In this document: positions 19,701 through 28,212 of the stretch, piece after piece
How positions within the stretch are numbered: the stretch's first letter is position 1
Layout: the number at the start of each line of letters is the position of its first letter
Assembly (NCBI RefSeq): GCF_963924675.1
Contig: NC_089222.1
Span: forward strand, 135,062,281-135,126,280
Length of the DNA: 64,000 nucleotides
Source: Phocoena phocoena
Lineage: Eukaryota > Chordata > Mammalia > Artiodactyla > Phocoenidae
Direction: 5' to 3'
Notes under the pieces: generated by a model
Told to the model about the DNA's origin: nothing
Database searches by the model: none
Seen by the model: only the letters and a program-made list of their open reading frames with translations
Made by a program: the position numbers and the translations under genes

Positions 19701-21595
19701 GAAAGAAACGTGGAGTGGGTAGGTCTTATGGAAAGTCCTGTTTTCCTGCCCAGCTCCAGCGACCCCCTGAGGCTCTGCGAGGGAACCAGGCCCTCTGAGG
19801 AGACAGCCGGGACATTCTTGGGATTAGAAGCTAGCTGATACAAGCATATTTAGAACTATTTATCATTCTGCAGTAAAATCAGGGTAAAAGTACTGGAAAC
19901 AGAACCTTATGTTGTTGTATCTAGTCTGTAAAGACAGAGTGGTGCTTCTGGAAAGAGCTAAAGTCACTTGTTTTCCTTCATCTGTCATAAGGTGTTTAAA
20001 GTACACAGACGTTATGCGAAGCACATGTTAAATTCCCTACTGGAACCTCCATACAAATGCTGCAGGATTCCACTTCTATCAAGAATCTAAATAGAGTAAT
20101 AGTCAAACTCATAGAAGCAGAGAGTAGCACAGTGGTTACCAGGGGCCAGGCGGCAGGGGGAGCGGGGAGTTGCTTTCACATGGTACAAAGTTTCAGTTAT
20201 GCAAGATGAGGAAGTTCTGGTTTCTGCTGTACAACATTGTGCCTGTAGGTAGTACTGTCTTGTGCACTTAAAACTGTGTGAAGAAGGTAGAACTCATGTT
20301 AGGTGTTCTTACCACAAAAAAAAAAAAAAACCTTCCGTGGTTAATACTGTCACAACGTAACAGCTCTCAACTCAGAATTTTACTTGCATCAATAATTTCT
20401 GTCTCGGGACTTCCCTGGTGGTCCCGTGGTTAAGGCTCTGAGCTTCCACTGCAGGGGGCACAGGTTCAATCCCTGGACAGGGAACTAAGATCCCGCATTC
20501 CACGTGGCACAGGCAAAAAATTTAAAAAACAAACAAACAAATAACTGTCTCACAGAACTAGCAGCAGGACCATAGTGAGTGAATTTACTACTAGTTGTTC
20601 CTTTGGTGCTTGAATCTAAAACATGAAGTCTTTCGGTTCACTTTTCTGGGAAAGTGTGAAAAGTCTGTATCAGAGGTCACTGAAGTTACATGAGAATAAT
20701 GAATCAGGTTTCACTTATATTTTTGAGGTTTCACAAGTGCGCGTGATTCGTGGTTATTCGTCTTCTCACCAGCCAGCTCTAAGCCGACCGTATTTCAGTA
20801 TCTTTCAGCATTTCCAAGAGCCAGGCAGTTGGTTCTTGGTAACTTGGTAATTGATGGCTAAGCCCAGAGCCAAGGCAGGAGGGCCAGGGCAAGTTAAGGC
20901 CTGTGGACCGGCACTTTGCCTTGAGGACCTGCGCTTTCTGGTTCGCCCAGGGCTGCATAGCGCAGATCCTCTGCACCCCGTGTGTTGTGTGAAGTAGAAC
21001 CAACCAGTGGATGGAGTGGCTGAGAAAAATGCTCGTGAACTTTCCCTCTTTGCCCCCATGGTAGTTGAACAAGAGGCTCCATTTCCTCCTTCCCTGAAAA
21101 GTTAGAATTCCAGAGACATTTTAGGATTGATAATCCACAAGCCCTCATCCAGTGCAGCAAGTCAGAACTTGCTTTTCCTGAGTTACGCCGCCCTTTCGTG
21201 CTTTCAGAGTATTCCCTGGGTTGGCCCTTGGATTCGTGTGAGTTATTGAGATGGGGGGTGAACAGGGGTTCCGGTTTTAGAAGTTACTTCACTGGTGGAC
21301 AGAATTGGAAGTTATACCTGAATGAAATAGGATAATGCCAACTAAAACTAAAGTATGAAGTTGTGGTATTTGGAACTGATAAATTATGATAATGGTGTTG
21401 AACCTTTTCAAGTATTTAAAGGATCCAGCTCAGCCCATCTTAGACGCCTTGGACAAGGACAGCTCGCCAAAGGATGATGCCTGGGACTCTGTGTCCATCG
21501 TGTCGTTTCCAGAGAATAAGCAAGAAGACATTCTCCAAAACACTTTGAACCAAAGCACAGATCCAAGCCACCAGCCCGTGGAAGGAGGACCCTGA
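2167..21595 (+). CDS. IFNGR2: Interferon gamma receptor 2 (partial gene, exons 2-7)
   Basis: IFNGR2 is the accessory, JAK2-carrying chain of the interferon-gamma receptor at the plasma membrane. Six exons join in frame: 2167-2299, 9264-9469, 13812-13957, 17607-17766, 18154-18311 and 21413-21595. They encode 328 residues starting at the codon split between exons 1 and 2; the signal peptide exon is outside the window. Counting from that first residue (Asp), two fibronectin III domains (about 5-110 and 115-212) are followed by a membrane span at 223-246 and an 82-residue cytoplasmic tail. Cys62/Cys70 and Cys184 plus the Cys in the 'SNISC' stretch fit the two known disulfides. Sequons are seen at NDT 32, NLT 64, NFT 71, NIT 86, NAT 113 and two NIS in exon 5. 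The tail has a JAK2-docking-like APSIP (259-263) and IEEYL (266-270). Compared with the human protein as I know it, the C-terminus is about 15 residues longer. All phases match, so the gene looks functional. Confidence 0.97.
2925..3041 (+). mobile_element. CHR-type SINE, type C
   Basis: gggaattcccttgcggtcca head and tcaatccctggtcggggaac core, ending in a CA-rich tail. AAAATTAT occurs on both sides. Confidence 0.85.
3106..3315 (+). mobile_element. CHR-type SINE, type B
   Basis: Complete type B copy with a poly-A tail, flanked by AGGAATGCT (3097-3105 and 3316-3324). Confidence 0.92.
4885..5410. mobile_element. Ancient LINE-derived sequence
   Basis: AT-rich stretch with landmarks such as 'gaaaatgtggaaaatccagaaaag' split by mutations and 'gctgggttcaaaggg', which resemble antisense 3' ends of old L1 elements. 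The family is uncertain. Confidence 0.4.
5450..5680 (-). mobile_element. MIR (ancient SINE)
   Basis: Core landmarks of the MIR complement: caccaggccctgatccaggcactt, gaagactgaggaacagagaag, ggatttgaacccaggtaat. Confidence 0.75.
6054..6592 (-). mobile_element. L1 ORF2 reverse-transcriptase fragment, antisense
   Basis: On the - strand it reads the RT core (MQGFF..., [28 protein letters not shown] and a FADDMI-type motif near 6180). Both ends are truncated: the left junction is near 6054 and the right near 6592, where the sequence changes to unrelated DNA. It lies in IFNGR2 intron 2. Confidence 0.85.
7623..8243 (+). mobile_element. CHR-type SINE, type A, split by another SINE
   Basis: Outer element of a three-level nest. 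Target-site duplication AAAAAAGGCAT at 7612-7622 and 8244-8254 lies in the host L1. The left arm is 7623-7663 and the body is 7911-8243. Confidence 0.92.
7664..7910 (+). mobile_element. CHR-type SINE, type B, nested in type A, with extra 3' sequence
   Basis: Inserted into the type A SINE with a 16-bp duplication AAGAATCCACCTGCCA (7648-7663 and 7911-7926). After the normal A/TAAAA tail there is a unique 20-bp piece (about 7876-7895) and then a second poly-A run, as expected if the source copy was read through into flanking DNA. Confidence 0.92.
8949..9187 (+). mobile_element. CHR-type SINE, type B
   Basis: Complete copy with a long A/TAAA tail, flanked by CTCATCTCTGGGG (8936-8948 and 9188-9200). 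It ends only about 75 bp before IFNGR2 exon 3. Confidence 0.93.
9264..9469 (+). CDS. IFNGR2: IFNGR2 exon 3 (rest of first fibronectin III domain)
   Basis: Completes the split Tyr codon and encodes YTSSTWYDV... to ...PWFEHYRN. It carries the domain-1 disulfide pair (Cys62 and Cys70, spaced as in the human chain) and sequons NLT, NFT and NIT. The acceptor is a tandem CAGCAG: using the second AG (start 9264) gives the same spacing as human, and using the first (start 9261) would insert one Ser. The donor is AATG|gtaaga. Confidence 0.95.
9670..10360. mobile_element. hAT-type DNA transposon remnant split by L1
   Basis: Left part 9670-9735 (aaccgcagcccgcaggtcaa) and right part 10199-10360 (ctgtctatggctgcttccaa, aagtttgctaacctctg) are halves of one old non-autonomous element of the 'caggggtcggcaaa' family. 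The L1 piece 9736-10198 sits between. Confidence 0.65.
9736..10198 (+). mobile_element. 5'-truncated L1 insertion
   Basis: L1 3' end with a poly-A tail, flanked by a perfect 15-bp duplication AAAGTTTTATCGGAA (9721-9735 and 10199-10213). Confidence 0.93.
11046..11226 (+). mobile_element. CHR-type SINE, type C
   Basis: ggggctttcctggtggtgca head, gatccctggtcagggaacta core and an ataaataaataaatt tail. Confidence 0.87.
11640..11800 (+). mobile_element. MIR (ancient SINE)
   Basis: ttgggttcaaatcccaacac, gggcaagtaatgtccctctg and cagtttccccctctgggaaa are MIR core landmarks. Confidence 0.75.
12887..13215 (-). mobile_element. L1 3' end, antisense
   Basis: Starts with a pyrimidine run, then attggggtatagttgtttta and gtgttagtttctactataca, the complement of the L1 3' end also seen at 51070. 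Confidence 0.85.
13690..13772. repeat. TA/TG microsatellite beside IFNGR2 exon 4
   Basis: About 19 TA units (13692-13730) in a TG/TA-rich context. It ends about 40 bp before the branch-point region of the exon 4 acceptor. Confidence 0.95.
13812..13957 (+). CDS. IFNGR2: IFNGR2 exon 4 (start of second fibronectin III domain)
   Basis: Encodes [17 protein letters not shown]... to ...[10 protein letters not shown]. The Asn at the exon 3/4 join forms an NAT sequon. The acceptor is tttcag, about 80 bp after a TA/TG microsatellite. The exon ends in AAACAG followed by gcaaga, so the donor is GC rather than GT. The frame joins exon 5 in phase 0, exactly as the protein alignment requires. The position matching human Cys174 (in the FFCYY stretch) is Trp here (W149 in window count). 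Confidence 0.94.
14616..14741 (-). mobile_element. CHR-type SINE, type C
   Basis: Reverse copy (gaacccacaccccctgcagt, ccaccagggaagtccc) with duplication TCCAAGCTACATTT (14602-14615 and 14742-14755). Confidence 0.93.
14846..15040 (-). mobile_element. MIR (ancient SINE)
   Basis: gtctggcacctggcccaggc, catctcatttaacctttaca and taactagcccaaggccag landmarks. Confidence 0.75.
15340..15900 (-). mobile_element. Possible ancient LTR, antisense
   Basis: A discrete, non-coding block with landmarks gatttattccagagaaaaga, gaggcacatggggcaaag, ccagagaagctagttagcgg and gggcttttattgggggctgg. The - strand holds an AATAAA in the last landmark. It resembles old mammalian endogenous retroviral LTRs, but I cannot name the family; no internal coding part is visible. 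Confidence 0.45.
16094..16210 (+). mobile_element. CHR-type SINE, type C
   Basis: gggacttccctggtggccca head and taaata tail; near-duplication ATAAGATCAT / ATAAGATGAT on the two sides. Confidence 0.88.
16370..16828 (+). mobile_element. Chimeric SINE: type B joined to type A body
   Basis: A complete type B copy (16370-16562) runs through a short A-rich stretch directly into a type A element that lacks its first ~27 bases. One 12-bp duplication GAAAGCAGTCCT (16358-16369 and 16829-16840) encloses the whole. Confidence 0.88.
16850..16905. repeat. TA-rich simple repeat with inverted symmetry
   Basis: Runs of tatata separated by cctatatata and tagctatata units. Confidence 0.8.
17607..17766 (+). 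CDS. IFNGR2: IFNGR2 exon 5 (end of second fibronectin III domain)
   Basis: Phase 0 start after tacgtag. Encodes [12 protein letters not shown]... to ...[10 protein letters not shown]. It holds the domain-2 Cys pair (VYC and ISC) and two NIS sequons. The donor is GATG|gtaatg. It matches the family at the conserved RVYC and GHLSNISC stretches. Confidence 0.95.
18154..18311 (+). CDS. IFNGR2: IFNGR2 exon 6 (transmembrane span and JAK2 box)
   Basis: Encodes ASTKLQQ, then a hydrophobic span [20 protein letters not shown] to VL (about residues 223-246), then [22 protein letters not shown]. Intron 5 before it is short (387 bp). In human the juxtamembrane leucine-isoleucine pair serves internalisation and PPSIP serves JAK2 binding; here they read LV and APSIP. 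Donor GAG|gtatgt. Confidence 0.96.
18535..18659 (+). mobile_element. CHR-type SINE, type C
   Basis: gggagttccctggtagtcca head, tcaatccctggtcagggaac core; inserted in the old L1. Confidence 0.87.
18946..19084 (+). mobile_element. CHR-type SINE, type C
   Basis: gggacttccctggtggtcca head and a ttaattaatt tail; near-duplication aaaaatgttct / aaaaagttct. Confidence 0.88.
19227..19410 (+). mobile_element. CHR-type SINE, type C, with partial internal duplication
   Basis: Type C head and core; 'agatcccacatgc' occurs twice (19312 and 19331 region), so the 3' part is partly duplicated. attaatt tail. Confidence 0.85.
20070..20330 (+). mobile_element. Old L1 3' end
   Basis: caaactcatagaagcagaga, gtggttaccaggggccaggc and gtgcacttaaaactgtgtga landmarks, poly-A at the end. 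Confidence 0.78.
20406..20540 (+). mobile_element. CHR-type SINE, type C
   Basis: gggacttccctggtggtccc head; CTGTCTC occurs at both ends. Confidence 0.87.
21413..21595 (+). CDS. IFNGR2: IFNGR2 exon 7 (cytoplasmic C-terminus and stop)
   Basis: Phase 0 after ttttcaag. Encodes [18 protein letters not shown]..., a conserved acidic/serine-rich tail, through ...EDILQ, then a further [18 protein letters not shown] before TGA at 21593-21595. The human protein, from memory, ends ...EDVLQTL; here a TTTGA string follows in another frame, suggesting a one-base length difference that moved the stop. 61 codons including stop. Confidence 0.95.
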   Translation, partial: YLKDPAQPILDALDKDSSPKDDAWDSVSIVSFPENKQEDILQNTLNQSTDPSHQPVEGGP

Positions 21596-22090
21596 GACAG
21601 TGAAGCTGCGGATGTGCCTGTCAGGACTTGATGGAGCCCACGACTCTTTATTCCTGTCATGAAAAGACCCGGGGGTGCCTGGGGAGAGGTCCTGGGTCCC
21701 GTGGGAGAGAAAAACTTACATTTTTTAAACTAAGAATTTCCTAAATCCTACAAGTTTCTAGACCGATTCTACATACCAAAAAAATTAAGGTTTCTCTTAA
21801 ACACTAAAAAGGCCCATAATTATTTGTTATCAAAATGGCTGTGGCACCCCTCTGATATTTTGTACATTGTGGGTGGGGCCAGGCGGTCAGGAGACGGGGT
21901 CCTCTCCTGGCTATGGCAAGGAGCTTGGGCCCCTTGGGCAGGTCACCTAAGCTGTCCCAGCCTCTCCCTGTAACAAGGGACACTGAGTGTCCTGGCTTAA
22001 AATGTGATTAATCCTGTAAATAGTTTCCTATTAATTTAAGGGTCACTTTTTTCTTTTCAAGCTAGAAATAAAAGACTGTATAGTTAACTT
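21596..22090 (+). other. IFNGR2: IFNGR2 3' UTR
   Basis: Unique sequence running from the stop codon to a canonical polyadenylation signal about 470 bp later. No SINE has inserted in it, unlike the introns. The end is estimated 15-25 bases after the AATAAA signal; the following stretch is T- and GT-rich (tctttgtgaagtttttcc style), as expected for a downstream element. Confidence 0.8.
22067..22072 (+). promoter_or_regulatory. IFNGR2: IFNGR2 polyadenylation signal AATAAA
   Basis: Canonical hexamer in gaaataaaagactg, about 470 bp after the IFNGR2 stop, followed by T-rich and GT-rich DNA. It is the first well-placed signal on the + strand after the stop. Confidence 0.8.
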
Positions 22091-22471
22091 TTTAAAAGTC
22101 TTGTGAAGTTTTTCCTCTTCACCTTCTTTATTTTGGTCTATTTTCTGCAAAGTTTCAACTTTTAAAAATGACTATATCTAAATTTTTGTTTTCTTAAATA
22201 ACACCCAGTAGAGCCACCCAGAGGCCTCATGGTCACGCAGCAGGAAATGTTGACCTGTGTCACTTGATTCCTTGAAAAGTTAGGAAGGGGGTTCTCAGAA
22301 GCTGCATCAGCGCTGCATTTGTACGTGATGTGTCACATGTGTTGAGCAAGGCGTGTAAAGAGAATTAGGCAATGGGCAATAGTGATGGCCACTGGGCCTG
22401 CAAGTCTTCTGATGACGCAAGTACTGATGGGTTATTTTGTCCAGAGGATATTAATTAAAAGTCCATTTATA

Positions 22472-22640
22472 GGGGGGCTTCCCTGGTGGTCCAGTGGTTG
22501 ACTTGACGCTCCCAATGCAGGGGGGCCTGGGTTCGATCCCTGGTCAGGGAACTTCATCCCACATGCCGCAACTAAAAGATCCTGTGTGCCACAACTAAGA
22601 CCCGGCACAGCCAAATAAATAAATAAATAAATAAAAGGAA
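22472..22640 (+). mobile_element. CHR-type SINE, type C
   Basis: ggggcttccctggtggtcca head, cgatccctggtcagggaact core and an aaataaataaataaa tail. Confidence 0.87.
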
Positions 22641-23462
22641 ATATATTCTAAAAAAAAAATCCATATATATGACTCTTAACGTTTAGGAAATGGATGCGTA
22701 GCTTCACTCCTCCCCTCCAACACGCACACAAAGTGACATGTTGCCGTAAGGTTGCTTGAGAAAGAAGCCCCTACTGGCAGCCTAACCTTGACAGTGGGAA
22801 GAAGCGATGCTGACAGGAGGTATATGAAGCTTCCAGCACTGGTCGATGGAACCACCTTCTGTGTCTCTGTTGGGGCCCTGTGCTTCTGGTGAGGAATTGG
22901 CTCTTGGGCTGACTTTCTAACCAGTCATTGTGCACCCTTCCATCCAGGGTGACATGAGAGAAAAGGACACCCACCCACCCCAGGCGAGTCCCCTTGTGAG
23001 ATGTCTATTGATTAGGTGCACCTTGAGTTGGGACAGGTTTGGAGAAAGAGTTAGTAGAGGGAAATGGTAAAGACCTCCCTCAAATCATTTAGGAAATGTA
23101 AGATAGAAGAGCTTCCTCTGTTGGGCCACACAAAGCAGCCCAGCGAGGAGAGGAGGACATATATACAGCAGGAAGAGAACCGGTTAAGAGTTTGAACCCA
23201 GCAGAAAGGGGGACAGATCAGCTCTGTTATGAATAAGCTCTTCTGTGCCACCCTCCATAAAAGGAGGTGCCAGCTAGTCGGGGGCAAGGGGACCAGATTC
23301 TGATAAGGCTGAACTGGGTTCGGGGTGGAATCAGTCCAGTGTCCTGGGGCAGACTGGGGTTCAGGCCCAGAAAGGCCCTTCTTAATTGCAGGCAGCGGCT
23401 TCAGTGAGTGACAGACTCAGAGCCCAAGCCCAGGGCCAGCACTATTTCCAGGTGCCACTCAA

Positions 23463-23554
23463 GGGCCAAACTCTACAAGGTTATTGCTTTCTAGGGGAGG
23501 GGCTACAGGGGCCGAACTCTACAAGGTTATTGCTTTATAGGGGAGGGGCTACAC
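23463..23554. repeat. Two-copy tandem duplication (46 bp)
   Basis: The unit starting gggccaaactctacaaggtt and ending ggggaggggctaca is repeated with a 46-bp offset and only a few differences (gggccgaactc, tttatag). Confidence 0.9.
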
Positions 23555-23871
23555 TGACACCCAACTGGGTTCACCAAGCGTCCAACCGTGCTTCTCCTCT
23601 CAGGCCTGCGCCATCCTTCCTCAGTAAGCATCCCCAGGAGGCATGGGGCTGGCCTGTTATCCAGCCCCAGGGAGAAAGGACAGGAATTATTTGAGTAAGT
23701 AAGATACTCCTTTTTAATAGTAGTTTCCAAAAAGAAACACCTGGTTCTACTTTGTCAAATAAATGACTAAGCAATGGGATTAATACTTATACTAACTTGG
23801 GACATTAATTTCTAGTCAAGCTAAGTACATAATCATGTTTGAGCTGGAAAAAGTCTATAAATTACCTATAA

Positions 23872-24172
23872 CAGGGCAAACTGCTGCCCACATGCCAAAT
23901 CCAGCCTGCTCCCTGTTTTTGTACAGGCTGTAAGCTAAAAATAGTTTTTACATCTTTAAATGGTTGAAAAAATCAAAAGAAGAATAATATTTCATCACAC
24001 ATGAAAAGTATATGAAATTTACATTTGAGTGTCCATAAGTAAACTTTTATTGGGACCCTATGGCTGCTTTTGCACTGCAAGGCAGAATTGTGTAGTTGCA
24101 AGAGACTGTTTGCCTACAAAACCTAAAATATTTACTACCTGAACGCTTACAGAAAGAGTTTGATGACCCCTG
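23872..24172 (-). mobile_element. hAT-type non-autonomous DNA transposon
   Basis: Starts cagggcaaactgctgcccac and ends gatgacccctg, with tatggctgcttttgcactgc and aaaatatttactacctgaac inside; same family as 9670-10360 and 61802-62024. Confidence 0.7.
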
Positions 24173-26082
24173 ATCTGTACAATGCAGTGTTCATTGTATA
24201 GGAGAAAACAGACTCACTTCCATTATTTAGGTTTATACAGTTACAGAAGGTCCCTACAAGACCCCATTTGATACCGAGACTGTTTAATTCAAGGTTCATA
24301 TATTATACGGGAGGAGGGGTATTTGATTCTTGCATGTATTCTATAAAGCACATTATGGACTATGTACCCTGGATACAATTTAGGAGTATGAAGATCAATG
24401 GAGGAAAGTAGGCCCTACATCAATAATAGGTCACCCAGAGATGATGGGTGAGTTGGATCAAGGACGCTGCCATTCCATAATGTACCGTTATGTGAATTAG
24501 ATAAGACACCCATCTTTCAAGACACTTTGATTTGTGCCACGAATTTTCTTTTTAAGTGAACATGCCATCTCCTGCGCCTCAGTGTGAATAGCGCCCCCTG
24601 GGGGTTCTGCAGCGCTCAGCTTGCAGATTGCAGACAACTTCAGCGCCCTGGGACAGGAAGCTGCTGGGTGAAGCCCTCTTGTTCTGGATGGTGCCAAGGC
24701 CAGCAGGGCGAGGAGCTGAGGGACATGGCGGTGGAGAGGGGAGGCCCCCAGGGGGGAGTTGGAGGAGGGACAGGGTCAGAGAAGGGAGACTGTCTCCATA
24801 TCTGTAGGTCACTGGCTGGTGTACTGTAACTGGAGAAACTGCTGCTGCCCTCTCACCAGAAACTACCAGCGTGGAGAACGGCACAGGTCCTAGCCCGTGA
24901 CTGGGGCATCTGCCTTTGTGACTTTTATTTCATTTACCATCACTTATCTCTGTCCATAGTGTTTTTTAGAAGTCTGCATAGTCACAAGTTATGCTGCTTT
25001 CAACTACTGGGAAACAACTGTGTATCCCTAAGGTGCCCCAGGGCCCTCCAAAATAACTTTGCTTTATGCCAGAAAGCCTGTATTTTAGGTGAGAACATCC
25101 TAAACCATCCCAACTGTTTGGTGAGAGTTCGAATCCACACAGGCATCTCCCCGTGGAGCAGTCAGACCTCCCACTCCTCAGTGCTCACAGGCTCTCCTAA
25201 GAAGCAACATCTCTCTGATGGGGATACAGTAAAAGTGACCTCTTCCTCCTTGCTTCCAGCTTGTGGTGAAGGAAGATGGCCAGCTGCCTCGGGAGGGCAC
25301 AGAAGCTGGTCAGAGTGGATACTTGGAGCACCACTTGGCTCCGGGGAGGGATCTGGTCAGTGCCATTTGCCGACACTCTAGGAAGACCGAGATGCCACCT
25401 AAAATTTCAAACCGATAATGAAATACAGGCAGAAGTGGCTTCTCCAGGCCCCCCATTTATTAAAAAAAGGGGGGAGGCAGACCCCCCCTAGGGTTTCTTT
25501 ACGTACATACCCCTGGTTAAAACATAATCACTTGCAAAAGACATTAACTACTTTTCCCTTGTAATTAAATAGTGCTGTGAATAACAATTTATAATAAATA
25601 TGAATTGGACTTGTTTCACTTTTGCATTCAAATGAATAGAACTATTTGATATTGTCCCTGTAGATAATAAGTGTGCTTTTTGTAGTTGAGAGCATGAGAG
25701 AAGGCCTAAGCCCTCCAAGAGCTGATGAGTCCACATAGGACTCTGAGGCCCTTGACAATGGGCAAGTAAAGGGCCTGGCATAAAATTCAATGAACCGATT
25801 AAACCGATATGTTTCTTTACTAGCTCCTTTCTGAAGTGTTGCTGTGAACCTTAGTATGACTGTGTGTAACTCCAGCTACCCCAAACACTTCTCAAGTGGC
25901 CAGCCCCATGCTACAACTAAAAGATGAACACAGCACCAATAGTTAGGGCCATGTGTACGTTTGTATAGGTTGTGCACTGCACAACCCCAGGGGTGCCATT
26001 TACATACACAGGATACAAATGTATTTGGTTCCTTTGAGATTTAGAATTTCCTCATGAAAAACTGTCAAAATTAATGGTAAGG

Positions 26083-26284
26083 GGGTTTCCCTGGCGGCGC
26101 GGTGGTTGAGAGTCCGCCTGCCGATGCAGGGGACACGGGTTCTGCCCCGGTCCGGGAAGATCCCACATGCCGCGGAGTGGCTGGGCGCGTGAGCCATGGC
26201 CGCTGAGCCTGCGCGTCCGGAGCCTGTCCTCCGCAACGGGAAAGGACACGGCAGTGAGAGGCCCGCGTACCGTAAAAAAAAAAA
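26083..26284 (+). mobile_element. CHR-type SINE, type B
   Basis: Duplication AAAATTAATGGTAAGG (26067-26082 and 26285-26300) directly flanks the copy. Confidence 0.94.
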
Positions 26285-26445
26285 AAAATTAATGGTAAGG
26301 TCTCCATGCTAACTTGCAAAATCAGTTTTAAAACTTATTATACACCAAAAAGCCACTAGTAGACTTTAGATGGCAACATGAATTTCTTTTTACTCTGTTT
26401 TCCAGCGATTTTCTAGAGAATATTCTTTTTCATAATGAAATAATG

Positions 26446-26584
26446 GGAATTCCCTGGCAGTCCAGTGGTTAGGACTCTGAGCCTCCCCTGCAGGGGAGCG
26501 GGCACGGGTTCGATTGCTGGTTGGGGAACTAAGATCCCGCAAGCCATGCAGGGCAGCCAAAATAAATAAATAAAATAAAATTTG
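26446..26584 (+). mobile_element. CHR-type SINE, type C
   Basis: Duplication ATGAAATAATG (26435-26445 and 26585-26595). Confidence 0.92.
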
Positions 26585-27170
26585 ATGAAATAATGTCACA
26601 AATTTTGTATAAAATGAAAGCTCAGTGCTCTGGTCCAAGAGACACTGGGATGGAAGAGACTGAAAACAGGCAGATTTCAGGATAAGGTTATATACTCCCC
26701 CTCCCCCCACATCTGGGTTTTTCTTCAACCAGACAAGAAGCATTTATATATGTAAAGATTATAATTTGTTACACACAAATTGTATATCTCCTCTGTCATA
26801 TCACAGGGCCACTTTAGTTCAAGTCTACATACTGCTGTTAGTAAAAATTACAACGAACATGTTCTGTTTGACTTATTAATCAGTCTCTCTCCACACAAGG
26901 TACTTTAATAATTATAAAGGAGAAAAATAGCTACTTTACAGTGGAGATACCTGGTGGACACCACCTTGGGCATCAAGGCAGGCAAAGTTAAAATCACCAG
27001 TACTGGGACAGATGTGTGCTTGCTTTGATGTCCTGAAAACATAAGCTCTGTGTTATTCCTGCCCAAACTGTATAACCAGAATCTACTCCTGATGACACAT
27101 CAGACAAACCAAAATTGAGGGGCATTCTACACAACAGCTGGTCTGCATTCTTCAAAAATACCTAGTCATG

Positions 27171-27539
27171 GGCTTCCCTGGTGGCACAGTGGCTAAGAAT
27201 CCACCTGCCAATGCAGGGGACACGGGTTCGAGCCCTGGTCCGGGAAGATCCCACATGCCACAGAGCAACTAAGCCCGTGTGCCACAACTACTGAGCCTGT
27301 GCTCTAGAGCTCGCAAGCCACAACTACTGAGCCCACGTACCAGAACTACTGAAGCCCGTGCGCCTAGAGCCCATGCTCCGCAACAAGAGAAGCCACAACA
27401 ATGAGAAGCCCACACACTGCAACGAAGAGTAGCCCCTGCTCGCCACAACTAGAGAAAGTCCACAGCAATGAAGACCCAACACAGCCAAAAATAAAAACAA
27501 ACAAATAAATAAATGTATTTAAAAAAAAAGAAAAAGAAA
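27171..27539 (+). mobile_element. CHR-type SINE, type A
   Basis: Complete type A copy with a long A-rich tail; duplication ACCTAGTCATG (27160-27170 and 27540-27550). Confidence 0.94.
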
Positions 27540-28199
27540 ACCTAGTCATGAATGACAAAGGTTGAAGTTGTCCAAAGTTAAGAGCCACTAAAGGGCCATG
27601 ACAACTAACTGCAATGTGTGATCACGGACTGGATTCTGGAACTGAAAATAACTTATTTTTCTTTACTATAAATCATACTAGTGGGGCACTTGGCAAAATT
27701 TGAATGAAGTGCTTAGTGCTGTATCAACGTTAACTTCCTGATTTTGGTATTGTACAGCAGTTGTGATCTGGGGAAATATACACGGAACTATTCAAGGGTA
27801 AAGAGCCATCCTGTCTGCAGCATATTGTCAAATGTCTCAGAAAAAAAATAGACTAAAGCAAGTGCCGTAAAATGTCAACCTCTGGGGAATCTAAAGGTTA
27901 TACAGGAATTCTCTGAGTTATTTTTGTAACTTTCCTGTAAGTCTGAAGTTATTTCACAATAAAGTTATTCAATCTCTACGTTGATAACTTTCATAACAGG
28001 AAGTAAATACACTTAGCCTCATACTGAATCCCTTTTTGTCACCTGGACAAGGTGCTCCTAAATCAAAGATTTGGTGATCTCTGCACTGACATTATCCATG
28101 GGGGTCTAGAAGGTTTGCCCTGCCACACTGACATGTAGAAATTTAAAATATCCTATTTGCTGCAGCTTAAAGAATTGAAGAGGCATATACTATCATCTA

Positions 28200-28212
28200 A
28201 AAACCCTATGTA
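28200..28212 (+). repeat. Left target-site duplication of the H2AZ1 retrocopy
   Basis: AAAACCCTATGTA, repeated exactly at 29109-29121 on the other side of the A-rich tail. Confidence 0.9.

Larger units (their letters stand above)
18312..21412 (+). other. IFNGR2: IFNGR2 intron 6
   Basis: Filled in its left half by an old L1 (18420-19212) broken by two type C SINEs, then another type C SINE (19227-19410), a further old L1 piece (20070-20330) and a type C SINE (20406-20540). The segments 19411-20065 and 20545-21410 are unassigned. Confidence 0.75.
22091..28199. other. Intergenic DNA between IFNGR2 and the H2AZ1 retrocopy
   Basis: Carries SINEs at 22472, 26083, 26446 and 27171, an hAT remnant (23872-24172) and a 46-bp tandem duplication (23463-23554). 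A GC-rich unassigned block lies at 24570-24900. No exon-like sequence is recognised in the remaining stretches. Confidence 0.6.

Noticed and set aside
24570..24900. GC-rich block as a possible promoter or exon
   Set aside because: The open frames show no recognisable domain, and CpG density is modest; nothing links it to either gene.
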